A stretch of DNA of 64,000 nt from Vibrio hippocampi (lineage in GTDB: Bacteria; Pseudomonadota; Gammaproteobacteria; Enterobacterales; Vibrionaceae): contig NZ_CAKLCM010000001.1 in the NCBI RefSeq assembly GCF_921292975.1, positions 124,001 through 188,000 on the forward strand, read 5' to 3'. Of this stretch, positions 48,748 through 64,000 are shown one piece after another (position 1 is the stretch's first letter; every line of letters starts with the position of its first letter). The notes under the pieces were generated by a model. That model had not been told where the DNA came from. It worked only from the letters and a program-made list of their open reading frames with translations, and made no database searches. The translations under genes were made by a program, and so were the position numbers.

Positions 48748-50586
48748 ATGAACAGATCTATTCTAGCGACAGCAGTAGCTGGCTCGCTTCTTTCTTATAC
48801 TCCATTTTTTACTGCCCAAGCTAATGATGCCCTTGCCCCCTCTGAAGTTATGGTGATTACGGCAAATAAAACACCGCAGCAGATTGAGCAAGTATTAGCA
48901 CCAGTCGAAGTCATCAGCCGAGATGAGATTGATGCCATTCAAGCCAAATCTTTGTCAGAGGTGTTGCGTCGTTTACCGGGCGTGCAAGTCAGCAACCTAG
49001 GTGGTTATGGCCAAACCACAGAGCTTTATGTGCGCGGTCGTTCTACTAAAAATACTCTAGTGCTGATTAATGGAGTCAGAATTGGTAGTGCAACGACAGG
49101 TGCTGCCAATTTGTCTGCTATCCCGCTTGATGGCGTCGAGCGCATTGAGATGATCCGTGGTACACGAGCTGCTGTTTATGGTTCTGATGCCGTAAGCGGT
49201 GTAGTTAATATTATTACCACTAACCCTAACGCTGCACTTAATCGAGTAAAAGCAGGTTACGGTAGCTTTAATTCCTATAATGCCAGTGCCTCTCTCTATT
49301 TTGGTGATGAAAAGCAGGGCTGGTTAAATGTGACGGCAACCCATCAAGAGAGTGATGGCTACAACATTCAACCTAGTAGTTCGACACCAGATGATAAAGA
49401 TGACGATGGCTACAGAACTCAATATCTAGTCATAGACACAGGCAAGGCGCTGAACAGTCAATGGTTGATTAAAGCCAATGGTTATTATCAAACACATTAT
49501 GTTGAGTATGACAATCCATATGTGGGCACCGATAAAACAGACAGTGATCTTTATAGCCTCAGTCTTGCTGCTCAGTATCTGCGAAAAAACCTCACTTCAG
49601 AATTTTCTTTATCCACTAACCAAGACCAAGCGGAGTCCTATGGACAAGGTGTTGCTGCCAGTACGATAAAAACACAACGCTATGCAGTGAATTGGAATAA
49701 TGAGTTGGCACTAAGTCAGCAATTAAAGCTACTTGGTGGTCTGGATTGGTATCGCGATAAAGTCGGTAACACTTCTACGGCAATGACCAAAGACAGCCGC
49801 GACAATGCAGCTCTATTTGCTGGTGCGCTTTATCAAAAAAATAGAGTGTCGTTAGAAGGTAATGTTCGTTATGACGATAATGAAGCATTTGGTGGTTACA
49901 CAACTTATCAATTAGGTGCGGGTTATGACCTAACAGATAATTTACAGTTGATTGCCACGCATGGTACTGCGTTTAAGGCACCGACTTTTAATGACCTATA
50001 CTGGCCACAGCAATGCTGGGGTAGTTATTGCTACCAGGGTAACCCAGATCTAAATCCGGAAGAGTCGATGACGTCTGAAGTTGCCATTAAGCTCCATCAC
50101 CAAGGTAACGTAGTGTGGCTAGCGATTTATCAAAGCCAAGTTGATGAGATGATTGCTAGTAATGGCTCTACTAATGTGAACATCGATGAAGCAGAAATTA
50201 AAGGCTTTGAGTTAGCCGCTAACTTCTACACTGGCGCTATAGATCACAATGTTTCCTATGACTATTTAGATGCGAAAGATAAGTCGACCAATCAACATTT
50301 GGTCAGACGTGCCAGACACAGCGCCAAGTGGAACTCGTCATATAAATTGGCTAGTTGGCGTTTTGACCTAAGCTACTTGTACCAAGGAAAGCGCTATGAC
50401 GACACCACAAATACACAAGTATTAGATCCGTATTCATTGGTTGATATAGCCGCTAGTTATCAATTTGCTAATGGTTTGAGCTTGGGTGGCAAGGTTGCTA
50501 ATCTGTTTGATGAAGAATATGAAACAGCAAGTGATTACCAAAGCCCAGAGAGAAACTACTACATCAACGCTATGTATGAGTTCTAA
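48748..50586 (+). CDS. btuB: TonB-dependent vitamin B12 receptor BtuB
   Basis: 612 aa outer-membrane receptor. A signal peptide (1-25, ending AQA) is followed by a TonB box (EVMVITANKTPQ), a plug domain (RLPGVQVSNLGGYGQTTELY, GSDAVSGVVNIITT) and a beta barrel ending in aromatic YINAMYEF. An acidic Ca-binding-like loop (DDKDDDG) lies near residue 215, as in E. coli BtuB. Controlled by the riboswitch upstream; cobalamin import is its expected role. Confidence 0.95.
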   Translation: MNRSILATAVAGSLLSYTPFFTAQANDALAPSEVMVITANKTPQQIEQVLAPVEVISRDEIDAIQAKSLSEVLRRLPGVQVSNLGGYGQTTELYVRGRSTKNTLVLINGVRIGSATTGAANLSAIPLDGVERIEMIRGTRAAVYGSDAVSGVVNIITTNPNAALNRVKAGYGSFNSYNASASLYFGDEKQGWLNVTATHQESDGYNIQPSSSTPDDKDDDGYRTQYLVIDTGKALNSQWLIKANGYYQTHYVEYDNPYVGTDKTDSDLYSLSLAAQYLRKNLTSEFSLSTNQDQAESYGQGVAASTIKTQRYAVNWNNELALSQQLKLLGGLDWYRDKVGNTSTAMTKDSRDNAALFAGALYQKNRVSLEGNVRYDDNEAFGGYTTYQLGAGYDLTDNLQLIATHGTAFKAPTFNDLYWPQQCWGSYCYQGNPDLNPEESMTSEVAIKLHHQGNVVWLAIYQSQVDEMIASNGSTNVNIDEAEIKGFELAANFYTGAIDHNVSYDYLDAKDKSTNQHLVRRARHSAKWNSSYKLASWRFDLSYLYQGKRYDDTTNTQVLDPYSLVDIAASYQFANGLSLGGKVANLFDEEYETASDYQSPERNYYINAMYEF

Positions 50587-50589
50587 TGA

Positions 50590-50617
50590 AGCCGCCCAGC
50601 AGGGCGGTTTTTTTATT
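50590..50617 (+). terminator. Terminator of btuB
   Basis: CCGCCC/GGGCGG stem, AGCA loop, seven T. Confidence 0.9.
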
Positions 50618-50671
50618 ACGTTTACCGTAAGGCAGCATCTGCTATTATGACGCCACTCTCAGTTAATCAAC

Positions 50672-51481
50672 ATGTCACATCGTAATAAAATGGGTAGAAA
50701 TAATATTCTGATATTTGACTCCGGGGTTGGTGGTCTATCAGTATTTAAAGAAATATACCGACGTCTTCCTCATGATAACTATTTTTACCTGTTTGATAAT
50801 GAAGCGTATCCCTATGGTGAACTCTCGCAAAGCATCCTTATAGAAAGGACTTGTAGACTCATAAATCAGATGATGGATGAACAGCCGATAGATATAGTGG
50901 TTATTGCTTGCAATACCGCCAGTACGGTTGTGTTACCACATTTACGCAGTCAGTTATCAATACCAGTCGTAGGCGTTGTGCCAGCAATAAAGCCTGCTTC
51001 CTTGATTTCAACCAAAGCCGTAGGGTTAATCGCAACCCCAGCAACGGTGAGTCGTCAGTATACCCGTGACTTAATCCGTGACTTTGCACCGGAAAAAGAG
51101 GTGGTTTTGTTAGGCTCAACCCGGCTTGTTGAAATGGCGGAAGAAAAGCTTAGAGGGTTTCCAATCGATTTGACAGAATTACAGCAGGTGCTGAATAGTC
51201 TTATCGGGCAGATTGATGTTGCCGTTCTGGGCTGTACGCACTTTCCACTATTAAAACAAGAGATATCGACGGTGTTAGGGGACGATGTGGTGTTGGTTGA
51301 TTCTGGTTCGGCAATTGCTAAAAGAGTGGCGTATTTACTGGGAGAGGGATCGATACAACAAGAGAAGGGTGAGCTAAGGGCGTTTTGTAGTGCTCCTCCG
51401 TTTGAAGAAGAAGCACTAAATCAATCGCTAAAAACGTTTTCGTTTTCTCCTATTGAGCATTTTCCGCTTCGGGGTGTTTAG
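50672..51481 (+). CDS. murI: Glutamate racemase
   Basis: 269 aa cofactor-independent enzyme supplying D-glutamate for peptidoglycan. The two catalytic cysteines are in [10 protein letters not shown] and LGCTHFPLL, and the N-terminus has [17 protein letters not shown]. The first ATG (50672) and one six codons later (50690) are both possible; neither has a strong site. btuB-murI order is as in E. coli. Its last 32 bp overlap the convergent RRM gene. Confidence 0.95.
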   Translation: MSHRNKMGRNNILIFDSGVGGLSVFKEIYRRLPHDNYFYLFDNEAYPYGELSQSILIERTCRLINQMMDEQPIDIVVIACNTASTVVLPHLRSQLSIPVVGVVPAIKPASLISTKAVGLIATPATVSRQYTRDLIRDFAPEKEVVLLGSTRLVEMAEEKLRGFPIDLTELQQVLNSLIGQIDVAVLGCTHFPLLKQEISTVLGDDVVLVDSGSAIAKRVAYLLGEGSIQQEKGELRAFCSAPPFEEEALNQSLKTFSFSPIEHFPLRGV

Positions 51482-51896
51482 GGTCATTGGCAACACGCAC
51501 TTTTAAGGTACGTTGCATATAGTCTTTTTCGTTTAATGCTTTAACTGCTTTGTCGACGTCAGAGCTAGATATAACAACAAAGCCAAAGCCACGACGTTTT
51601 CCGGTTCGTTTGTCCTTCATTAACCTGACAGCAAAAACCTCTCCGTATTCAGAGAATAGCTCTTTGACGTGAGATTCATTCGCCTTATAAGGCAGATTGC
51701 CAACATAGAGGGTTGTCGTGGCAGCAACTGCATCAGACGTTGAAGTTGGTGTTTGGGTTGTCGTTTTAGTAACAGCGAAAGTAACTACAACGCCAATTAC
51801 GAAAGCTAACGCAGGTGAAACAGCAAGTTGAGAAAAAATAATGCCACCTAATACTGCGACAGCTACTACTAAAAGAAGTGATTTTTTAGAATCCAT
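51450..51896 (-). CDS. Membrane-anchored RRM RNA-binding protein
   Basis: 148 aa. Two hydrophobic helices (about residues 6-22 and 26-42) are followed by a Thr/Ser-rich linker and a single RNA-recognition motif with RNP2 LYVGNL (63-68) and RNP1 RGFGFVVI (102-109). Aromatic residues Tyr64, Phe104 and Phe106 are the usual RNA-stacking positions. Bacterial RRM proteins are usually soluble, so the membrane anchor is the notable point. Found between murI and the rRNA operon; the 3' end overlaps murI on the opposite strand. Its RNA target is unknown. Confidence 0.88.
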   Translation of the reverse strand: MDSKKSLLLVVAVAVLGGIIFSQLAVSPALAFVIGVVVTFAVTKTTTQTPTSTSDAVAATTTLYVGNLPYKANESHVKELFSEYGEVFAVRLMKDKRTGKRRGFGFVVISSSDVDKAVKALNEKDYMQRTLKVRVANDPKHPEAENAQ

Positions 51897-52064
51897 ATTA
51901 AAGTACTACTTTTTTATTGAACAGTAATGAGATCTATCGTTAACAAATAGATATAGGAATATTACGTACATGGCGGCAACTTTTCCAATTAATTGATGTG
52001 ATGTATTTCAAATGTTGAATTTAGGCCTCAATTTCGCCCCCTTGCTGGATAAATGAGCGTTTGG

Positions 52065-52113
52065 AAAAAAGTTTTTAAAAAACGCTTGTCATCGTTTGTG
52101 TGATCTCTATAAT
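52065..52113 (+). promoter_or_regulatory. rrn operon 1 promoter P1 with UP-like element
   Basis: TTGTCA (52086-52091), 16-bp spacer, perfect TATAAT (52108-52113), GC-rich discriminator GCCGCC. A/T tracts (AAAAAAGTTTTTAAAAAA, from 52065) upstream resemble an UP element. Confidence 0.8.
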
Positions 52114-52193
52114 GCCGCCTCACCGACACGGAGATGAGACGAAAGTCACAAACCAGTGTTCGGTAAGAGAAGAAAAAGTTTTGAAAAAAACGC

Positions 52194-52221
52194 TTGACTC
52201 TCTAAGCGGGAAGCGTAAGAT
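52194..52221 (+). promoter_or_regulatory. rrn operon 1 promoter P2
   Basis: TTGACT (52194-52199), 16-bp spacer, TAAGAT (52216-52221). Confidence 0.75.
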
Positions 52222-52266
52222 ACGCATCCCTAACGACGAGACGCACAGTGTGCTAAGTTGTTAGAA

Positions 52267-52280
52267 TGTTCTTTAAAAAT
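52267..52280 (+). promoter_or_regulatory. boxA-like antitermination site in rrn 1 leader
   Basis: TGTTCTTTAAAAAT resembles the boxA consensus TGCTCTTTAACAA. A perfect TGCTCTTTAACAA recurs at 54394-54406 in the 16S-23S spacer. Confidence 0.6.
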
Positions 52281-52517
52281 ATAAACCTATCAATCTGTGT
52301 GGGCACTCGTTGATGATAATCAAAAAGAGATACTTCGGTATCCACTTAGATTTCAATGAACTGAGTGACCAATCAAGTCGAAAGACTTGGCACAGTCAAT
52401 TCATTGTTGTTCTGTTGGAGCAACAATAGCTTTAAAATGACTTCTTACTTTCGAGTAAGGACAGTTTTGAAGTCAGTATTCGTTGAGTCTCCCCTATTTA
52501 TAGGGAATCAAAATCTT

Positions 52518-54070
<1,553 letters not shown>

Positions 54071-54133
54071 ACGATAAGATTATTGCGATGAGTGTTCACA
54101 CAGATTGATGGTTTATAGATTAAAGACGATACT

Positions 54134-54210
54134 GGGTCTGTAGCTCAGGTGGTTAGAGCGTTCGCCTGATAAGCGAGAGGTCGGTGGTTCAAGTCCACTC
54201 AGACCCACCA
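54134..54210 (+). tRNA. tRNA-Ile(GAT)
   Basis: Spacer tRNA, 77 nt, acceptor GGGTCTG/CAGACCC, anticodon GAT (GCCTGATAAGC), encoded CCA. Confidence 0.97.
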
Positions 54211-54251
54211 ATAGTCCTAACGGATTTTGGCATACAGTATCAACACCTGAT

Positions 54252-54327
54252 GGGGCTATAGCTCAGCTGGGAGAGCGCCTGCCTTGCACGCAGGAGGTCT
54301 GCGGTTCGATCCCGCATAGCTCCACCA
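54252..54327 (+). tRNA. tRNA-Ala(TGC)
   Basis: Spacer tRNA, 76 nt, GGGGCTA/TAGCTCC, anticodon TGC, encoded CCA. Confidence 0.97.
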
Positions 54328-54726
54328 TCTTTAAGCGCATTAGTGATAGTGTCTTTAAAAATGGTTTCCTTCTTTATAGAGAAGGTGAAACATTGCTCTT
54401 TAACAATTTGGAAAGCTGACGAATAACAACAATCCCCTTATCTTTAGATAAGCGTTGTTATTCAAATAAAAGTTCTCAAATCCTAGTGATTCTTTTTCAA
54501 TAAAGAATGATTAGGTACCAACACACATTCAAGTGTTCTTGGAAACAACATAACTTCGGTTGTGTTTGTTCACTTTTTGCTTCTGCTTTTTTATAAAAAG
54601 CGGAAATAAAGAGTTATTTGAGTCCGGCAAAATCAAAGCTATCTCGCTCATTCAAATAATGAGATAGCGACTTTGGTTGTTTAACGACAGCGCCAAGATT
54701 TCTTTAGAAACTCTTTGGGGTTGTAT
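54328..54726 (+). other. 16S-23S spacer 3' part, operon 1
   Basis: Non-coding processed spacer. It carries boxA (54394-54406) and the 5' strand of the 23S processing stalk just before 54727. Nearly identical to 60250-60592. Confidence 0.8.
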
Positions 54727-57619
<2,893 letters not shown>

Positions 57620-57739
57620 ACAACACCCAAAGGGTTTTGATGGACTCAAAGCAAGAACAGATTGAATGTGTGAGAACTTAAACAGCTTTCCAGATTTTTA
57701 CCTTTAGCTTTTTTAAAGCTGAAAGTAAGCAAAGAATTT

Positions 57740-57857
57740 TGCTTGGCGACCATAGCGTTTTGGACCCACCTGATTCCATTCCGAACTCAGAAGTGAAACG
57801 AAACAGCGCCGATGGTAGTGTGGGGCTTCCCATGTGAGAGTAGGTCATCGCCAGGCT
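57740..57857 (+). rRNA. rrf: 5S ribosomal RNA, operon 1
   Basis: About 118 nt, TGCTTGGCG pairing with CGCCAGGCT. One C is missing from the CTTCCCCATG segment relative to the 5S copies at 63602 and 63868. Confidence 0.95.
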
Positions 57858-58243
57858 TTAAATCTCGACTCTGCTTAGTTTCTAAGCAAGTCACCATAAG
57901 GTTCTAAAAATAATTAGAATTTTATGTTGACTTTTCAAAGTGGAGAGCGTATTATACGCGTCCTGCTTAAGTGTTAAGGCACTGAAAGCCAAGCTCTTTA
58001 ACAATATAAACCTATCAAATCTGTGTGGGCACTCGTTGATGATAATCAAAAAGAGATACTTCGGTATCCATTTAGATTTCAATGAACTGAGTGACCAAAC
58101 AAGTCGAAAGACTTGGCACAGTCAATTCATTGTTGTTCTGTTGGAACAACAATAGCTTTAAAATGACTTCTTACTTTCGAGTAAGGACAGTTTTGAAGTC
58201 AGTATTCGTTGAGTCTCCCCTATTTATAGGGAATCAAAATCTT
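57858..58243 (+). promoter_or_regulatory. Inter-operon region and rrn operon 2 promoter
   Basis: A small hairpin TGCTTAG-TTT-CTAAGCA lacks a T run, so no strong terminator follows operon 1. The operon 2 promoter is TTGACT (57927-57932), 17-bp spacer, TATTAT (57950-57955) with an AT-rich upstream tract; boxA GCTCTTTAACAAT follows near 57991. From about 58010 the leader is nearly identical to that of operon 1. Confidence 0.8.
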
Positions 58244-59796
<1,553 letters not shown>

Positions 59797-59885
59797 ACGA
59801 TAAGATTATTGCGATGAGTGTTCACACAGATTGATGGTTTATGTAGTTTAAGAGATGGAACACCCCCCAAGGTGTTCGCCTAAGT

Positions 59886-59961
59886 GTCCCGTTCGTCTAG
59901 AGGCCTAGGACACCGCCCTTTCACGGCGGTAACAGGGGTTCGACTCCCCTACGGGATACCA
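59886..59961 (+). tRNA. tRNA-Glu(TTC)
   Basis: Spacer tRNA, GTCCCGT/ACGGGAT, anticodon TTC (CCCTTTCACGG), encoded CCA. Confidence 0.97.
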
Positions 59962-59962
59962 T

Positions 59963-60038
59963 GGGTCGTTAGCTCAGTTGGTAGAGCAGTTGACTTTTAA
60001 TCAATTGGTCGCAGGTTCGAATCCTGCACGACCCACCA
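59963..60038 (+). tRNA. tRNA-Lys(TTT)
   Basis: Spacer tRNA, GGGTCGT/ACGACCC, anticodon TTT (GACTTTTAATC), encoded CCA. Starts one base after tRNA-Glu ends. Confidence 0.97.
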
Positions 60039-60067
60039 TTCTTCCCACGAGAATGAAAAAACAATGT

Positions 60068-60143
60068 GGGCGATTAGCTCAGTTGGGAGAGCACCTCCCT
60101 TACAAGGAGGGGGTCACTGGTTCGAGCCCGGTATCGCCCACCA
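60068..60143 (+). tRNA. tRNA-Val(TAC)
   Basis: Spacer tRNA, GGGCGAT/ATCGCCC, anticodon TAC (CCCTTACAAGG), encoded CCA. Confidence 0.97.
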
Positions 60144-60592
60144 CTCTCTAAATACTTTTGGATACAAACTCCAAGCCTACTTAATTAAGTGAGGTTGGTT
60201 TTTTAGGCTCTGAAAGTCGTTAGAAAGTGTTGTTTAACACGCGTTTGCAATAGCAAACATTGCTCTTTAACAATTTGGAAAGCTGACGAATAACAACAAT
60301 CCCCTTATCTTTAGATAAGCGTTGTTATTCAAATAAAAGTTCTCAAATCCTAGTGATTCTTTTCAATAAAGAATGATTAGGTACCAACACACATTCAAGT
60401 GTTCTTGGAAACAACATAACTTCGGTTGTGTTTGTTCACTTTTTGCTTCTGCTTTTTTATAAAAAGCGGAAATAAAGAGTTATTTGAGTCCGGCAAAATC
60501 AAAGCTATCTCGCTCATTCAAATAATGAGATAGCGACTTTGGTTGTTTAACGACAGCGCCAAGATTTCTTTTGAAACTCTTTGGGGTTGTAT
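60144..60592 (+). other. 16S-23S spacer 3' part, operon 2
   Basis: Non-coding spacer with boxA TGCTCTTTAACAA near 60261 and the 23S processing stalk 5' strand; nearly identical to the operon 1 spacer from boxA onward. Confidence 0.8.
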
Positions 60593-63483
<2,891 letters not shown>

Positions 63484-63601
63484 ACAACACCCAAAGGGTT
63501 TTGATGGACTCAAAGCAAGAACAGATTGAATGTGTGAGAATTTGAACAGCTTTCCAGATTTTTACCTTTAGCTTTTTAAAGCTGAAAGTAAGCAAGAATT
63601 T

Positions 63602-63720
63602 TGCTTGGCGACCATAGCGTTTTGGACCCACCTGATTCCATTCCGAACTCAGAAGTGAAACGAAACAGCGCCGATGGTAGTGTGGGGCTTCCCCATGTGA
63701 GAGTAGGTCATCGCCAGGCT
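63602..63720 (+). rRNA. rrf: 5S ribosomal RNA, operon 2, proximal
   Basis: 119 nt, TGCTTGGCG to CGCCAGGCT, with the intact CTTCCCCATG segment. Confidence 0.97.
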
Positions 63721-63732
63721 TTAAATTTTAAG

Positions 63733-63759
63733 AGCCCGTTTGTATGAACGGGCTTTTTT
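63733..63759 (+). terminator. Terminator-like hairpin after the first 5S of operon 2
   Basis: Stem AGCCCGTT/AACGGGCT, 6-nt loop and six T, placed before a tRNA-Thr and another 5S. It may end most transcripts, or rrn antitermination may allow read-through. Confidence 0.85.
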
Positions 63760-63786
63760 AGTCCACTAGACTAAGTATTTGCATTT

Positions 63787-63862
<76 letters not shown>

Positions 63863-63867
63863 TTTTT

Positions 63868-63986
63868 TGTTTGGCAACCATAGCGTTTTGGTCCCACCTG
63901 ATCCCATTCCGAACTCAGAAGTGAAACGAAACAGCGCCGATGGTAGTGTGGGGCTTCCCCATGTGAGAGTAGGTCATTGCCAGACT
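63868..63986 (+). rRNA. rrf: 5S ribosomal RNA, operon 2, distal
   Basis: 119 nt, TGTTTGGCA paired with TGCCAGACT. The helix I bases differ from the proximal 5S with compensating changes (GCG/CGC becomes GCA/TGC). The 5S-Thr-5S arrangement recalls E. coli rrnD. Confidence 0.96.
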
Positions 63987-64000
63987 TTAATTTAGTATCA

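Overview
This window reads as about 64 kb of the main chromosome of a Vibrio (Vibrionaceae, Gammaproteobacteria). The evidence is the 16S and 23S sequences, the gene neighbourhoods (uspA/ftnA/uspB, tatABC-tatD-hemB, hemB-ryhB-polA-spf-engB, sthA-fabR-yijD-trmA-btuB-murI) and close matches to remembered Vibrio and Escherichia proteins. The species cannot be named from this stretch. Almost all of it is core housekeeping sequence. I see no prophage, transposon, integron or CRISPR array.

Layout. 1-4.2 kb: a truncated TetR gene with a 26-bp palindromic operator, rep helicase, a cytochrome c5 and an Arg-His-Pro-His-(broken Pro)-Pro tRNA cluster. 4.2-10.3 kb: a peptide-type ABC transporter operon (fused double ATPase, binding protein, two permeases) behind an AT-rich region with paired 12-bp inverted sites. 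10.4-21 kb: SPOR protein, acyltransferase, DUF1275 protein, glutathione reductase, a glutathione transferase, RlmJ, oligopeptidase A, AsnC, RsmJ, a Lys-rich unknown. 21-28.5 kb: BioP biotin permease, UspA, ferritin, UspB, YhiN, a Tai4-like immunity protein, an atypical Nramp transporter and a DMT permease. 28.6-35.7 kb: rmuC, the ubiquinone genes ubiE-ubiJ-ubiB, tatABC and tatD. 35.8-42.3 kb: hemB, RyhB sRNA, polA, Spot 42 sRNA, engB, cytochrome c4. 42.3-51.9 kb: a CsrB-family sRNA, sthA, fabR-yijD, a solitary cytosine-5 methyltransferase, trmA, a cobalamin riboswitch with btuB, murI and a membrane-anchored RRM protein. 52-64 kb: two tandem rRNA operons, the first with Ile-Ala spacer tRNAs, the second with Glu-Lys-Val and a distal 5S-Thr-5S.

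How it fits together. Three global regulatory RNAs (RyhB for iron, Spot 42 for carbon, CsrB for CsrA titration) lie within 6 kb. Iron and haem functions recur: ferritin, hemB, RyhB with two Fur boxes, cytochromes c4 and c5, and Tat export. Ubiquinone synthesis and the Tat system are adjacent.

Nothing here is clearly a new multi-gene system. The items most worth a second look are the chimeric tRNA-Pro element, the GATC/DnaA-box cluster before polA, the solitary methyltransferase, the lone Tai4-like gene, the Nramp protein without its metal-binding motif, the membrane-anchored RRM protein, and the indels at the end of the first rRNA operon.
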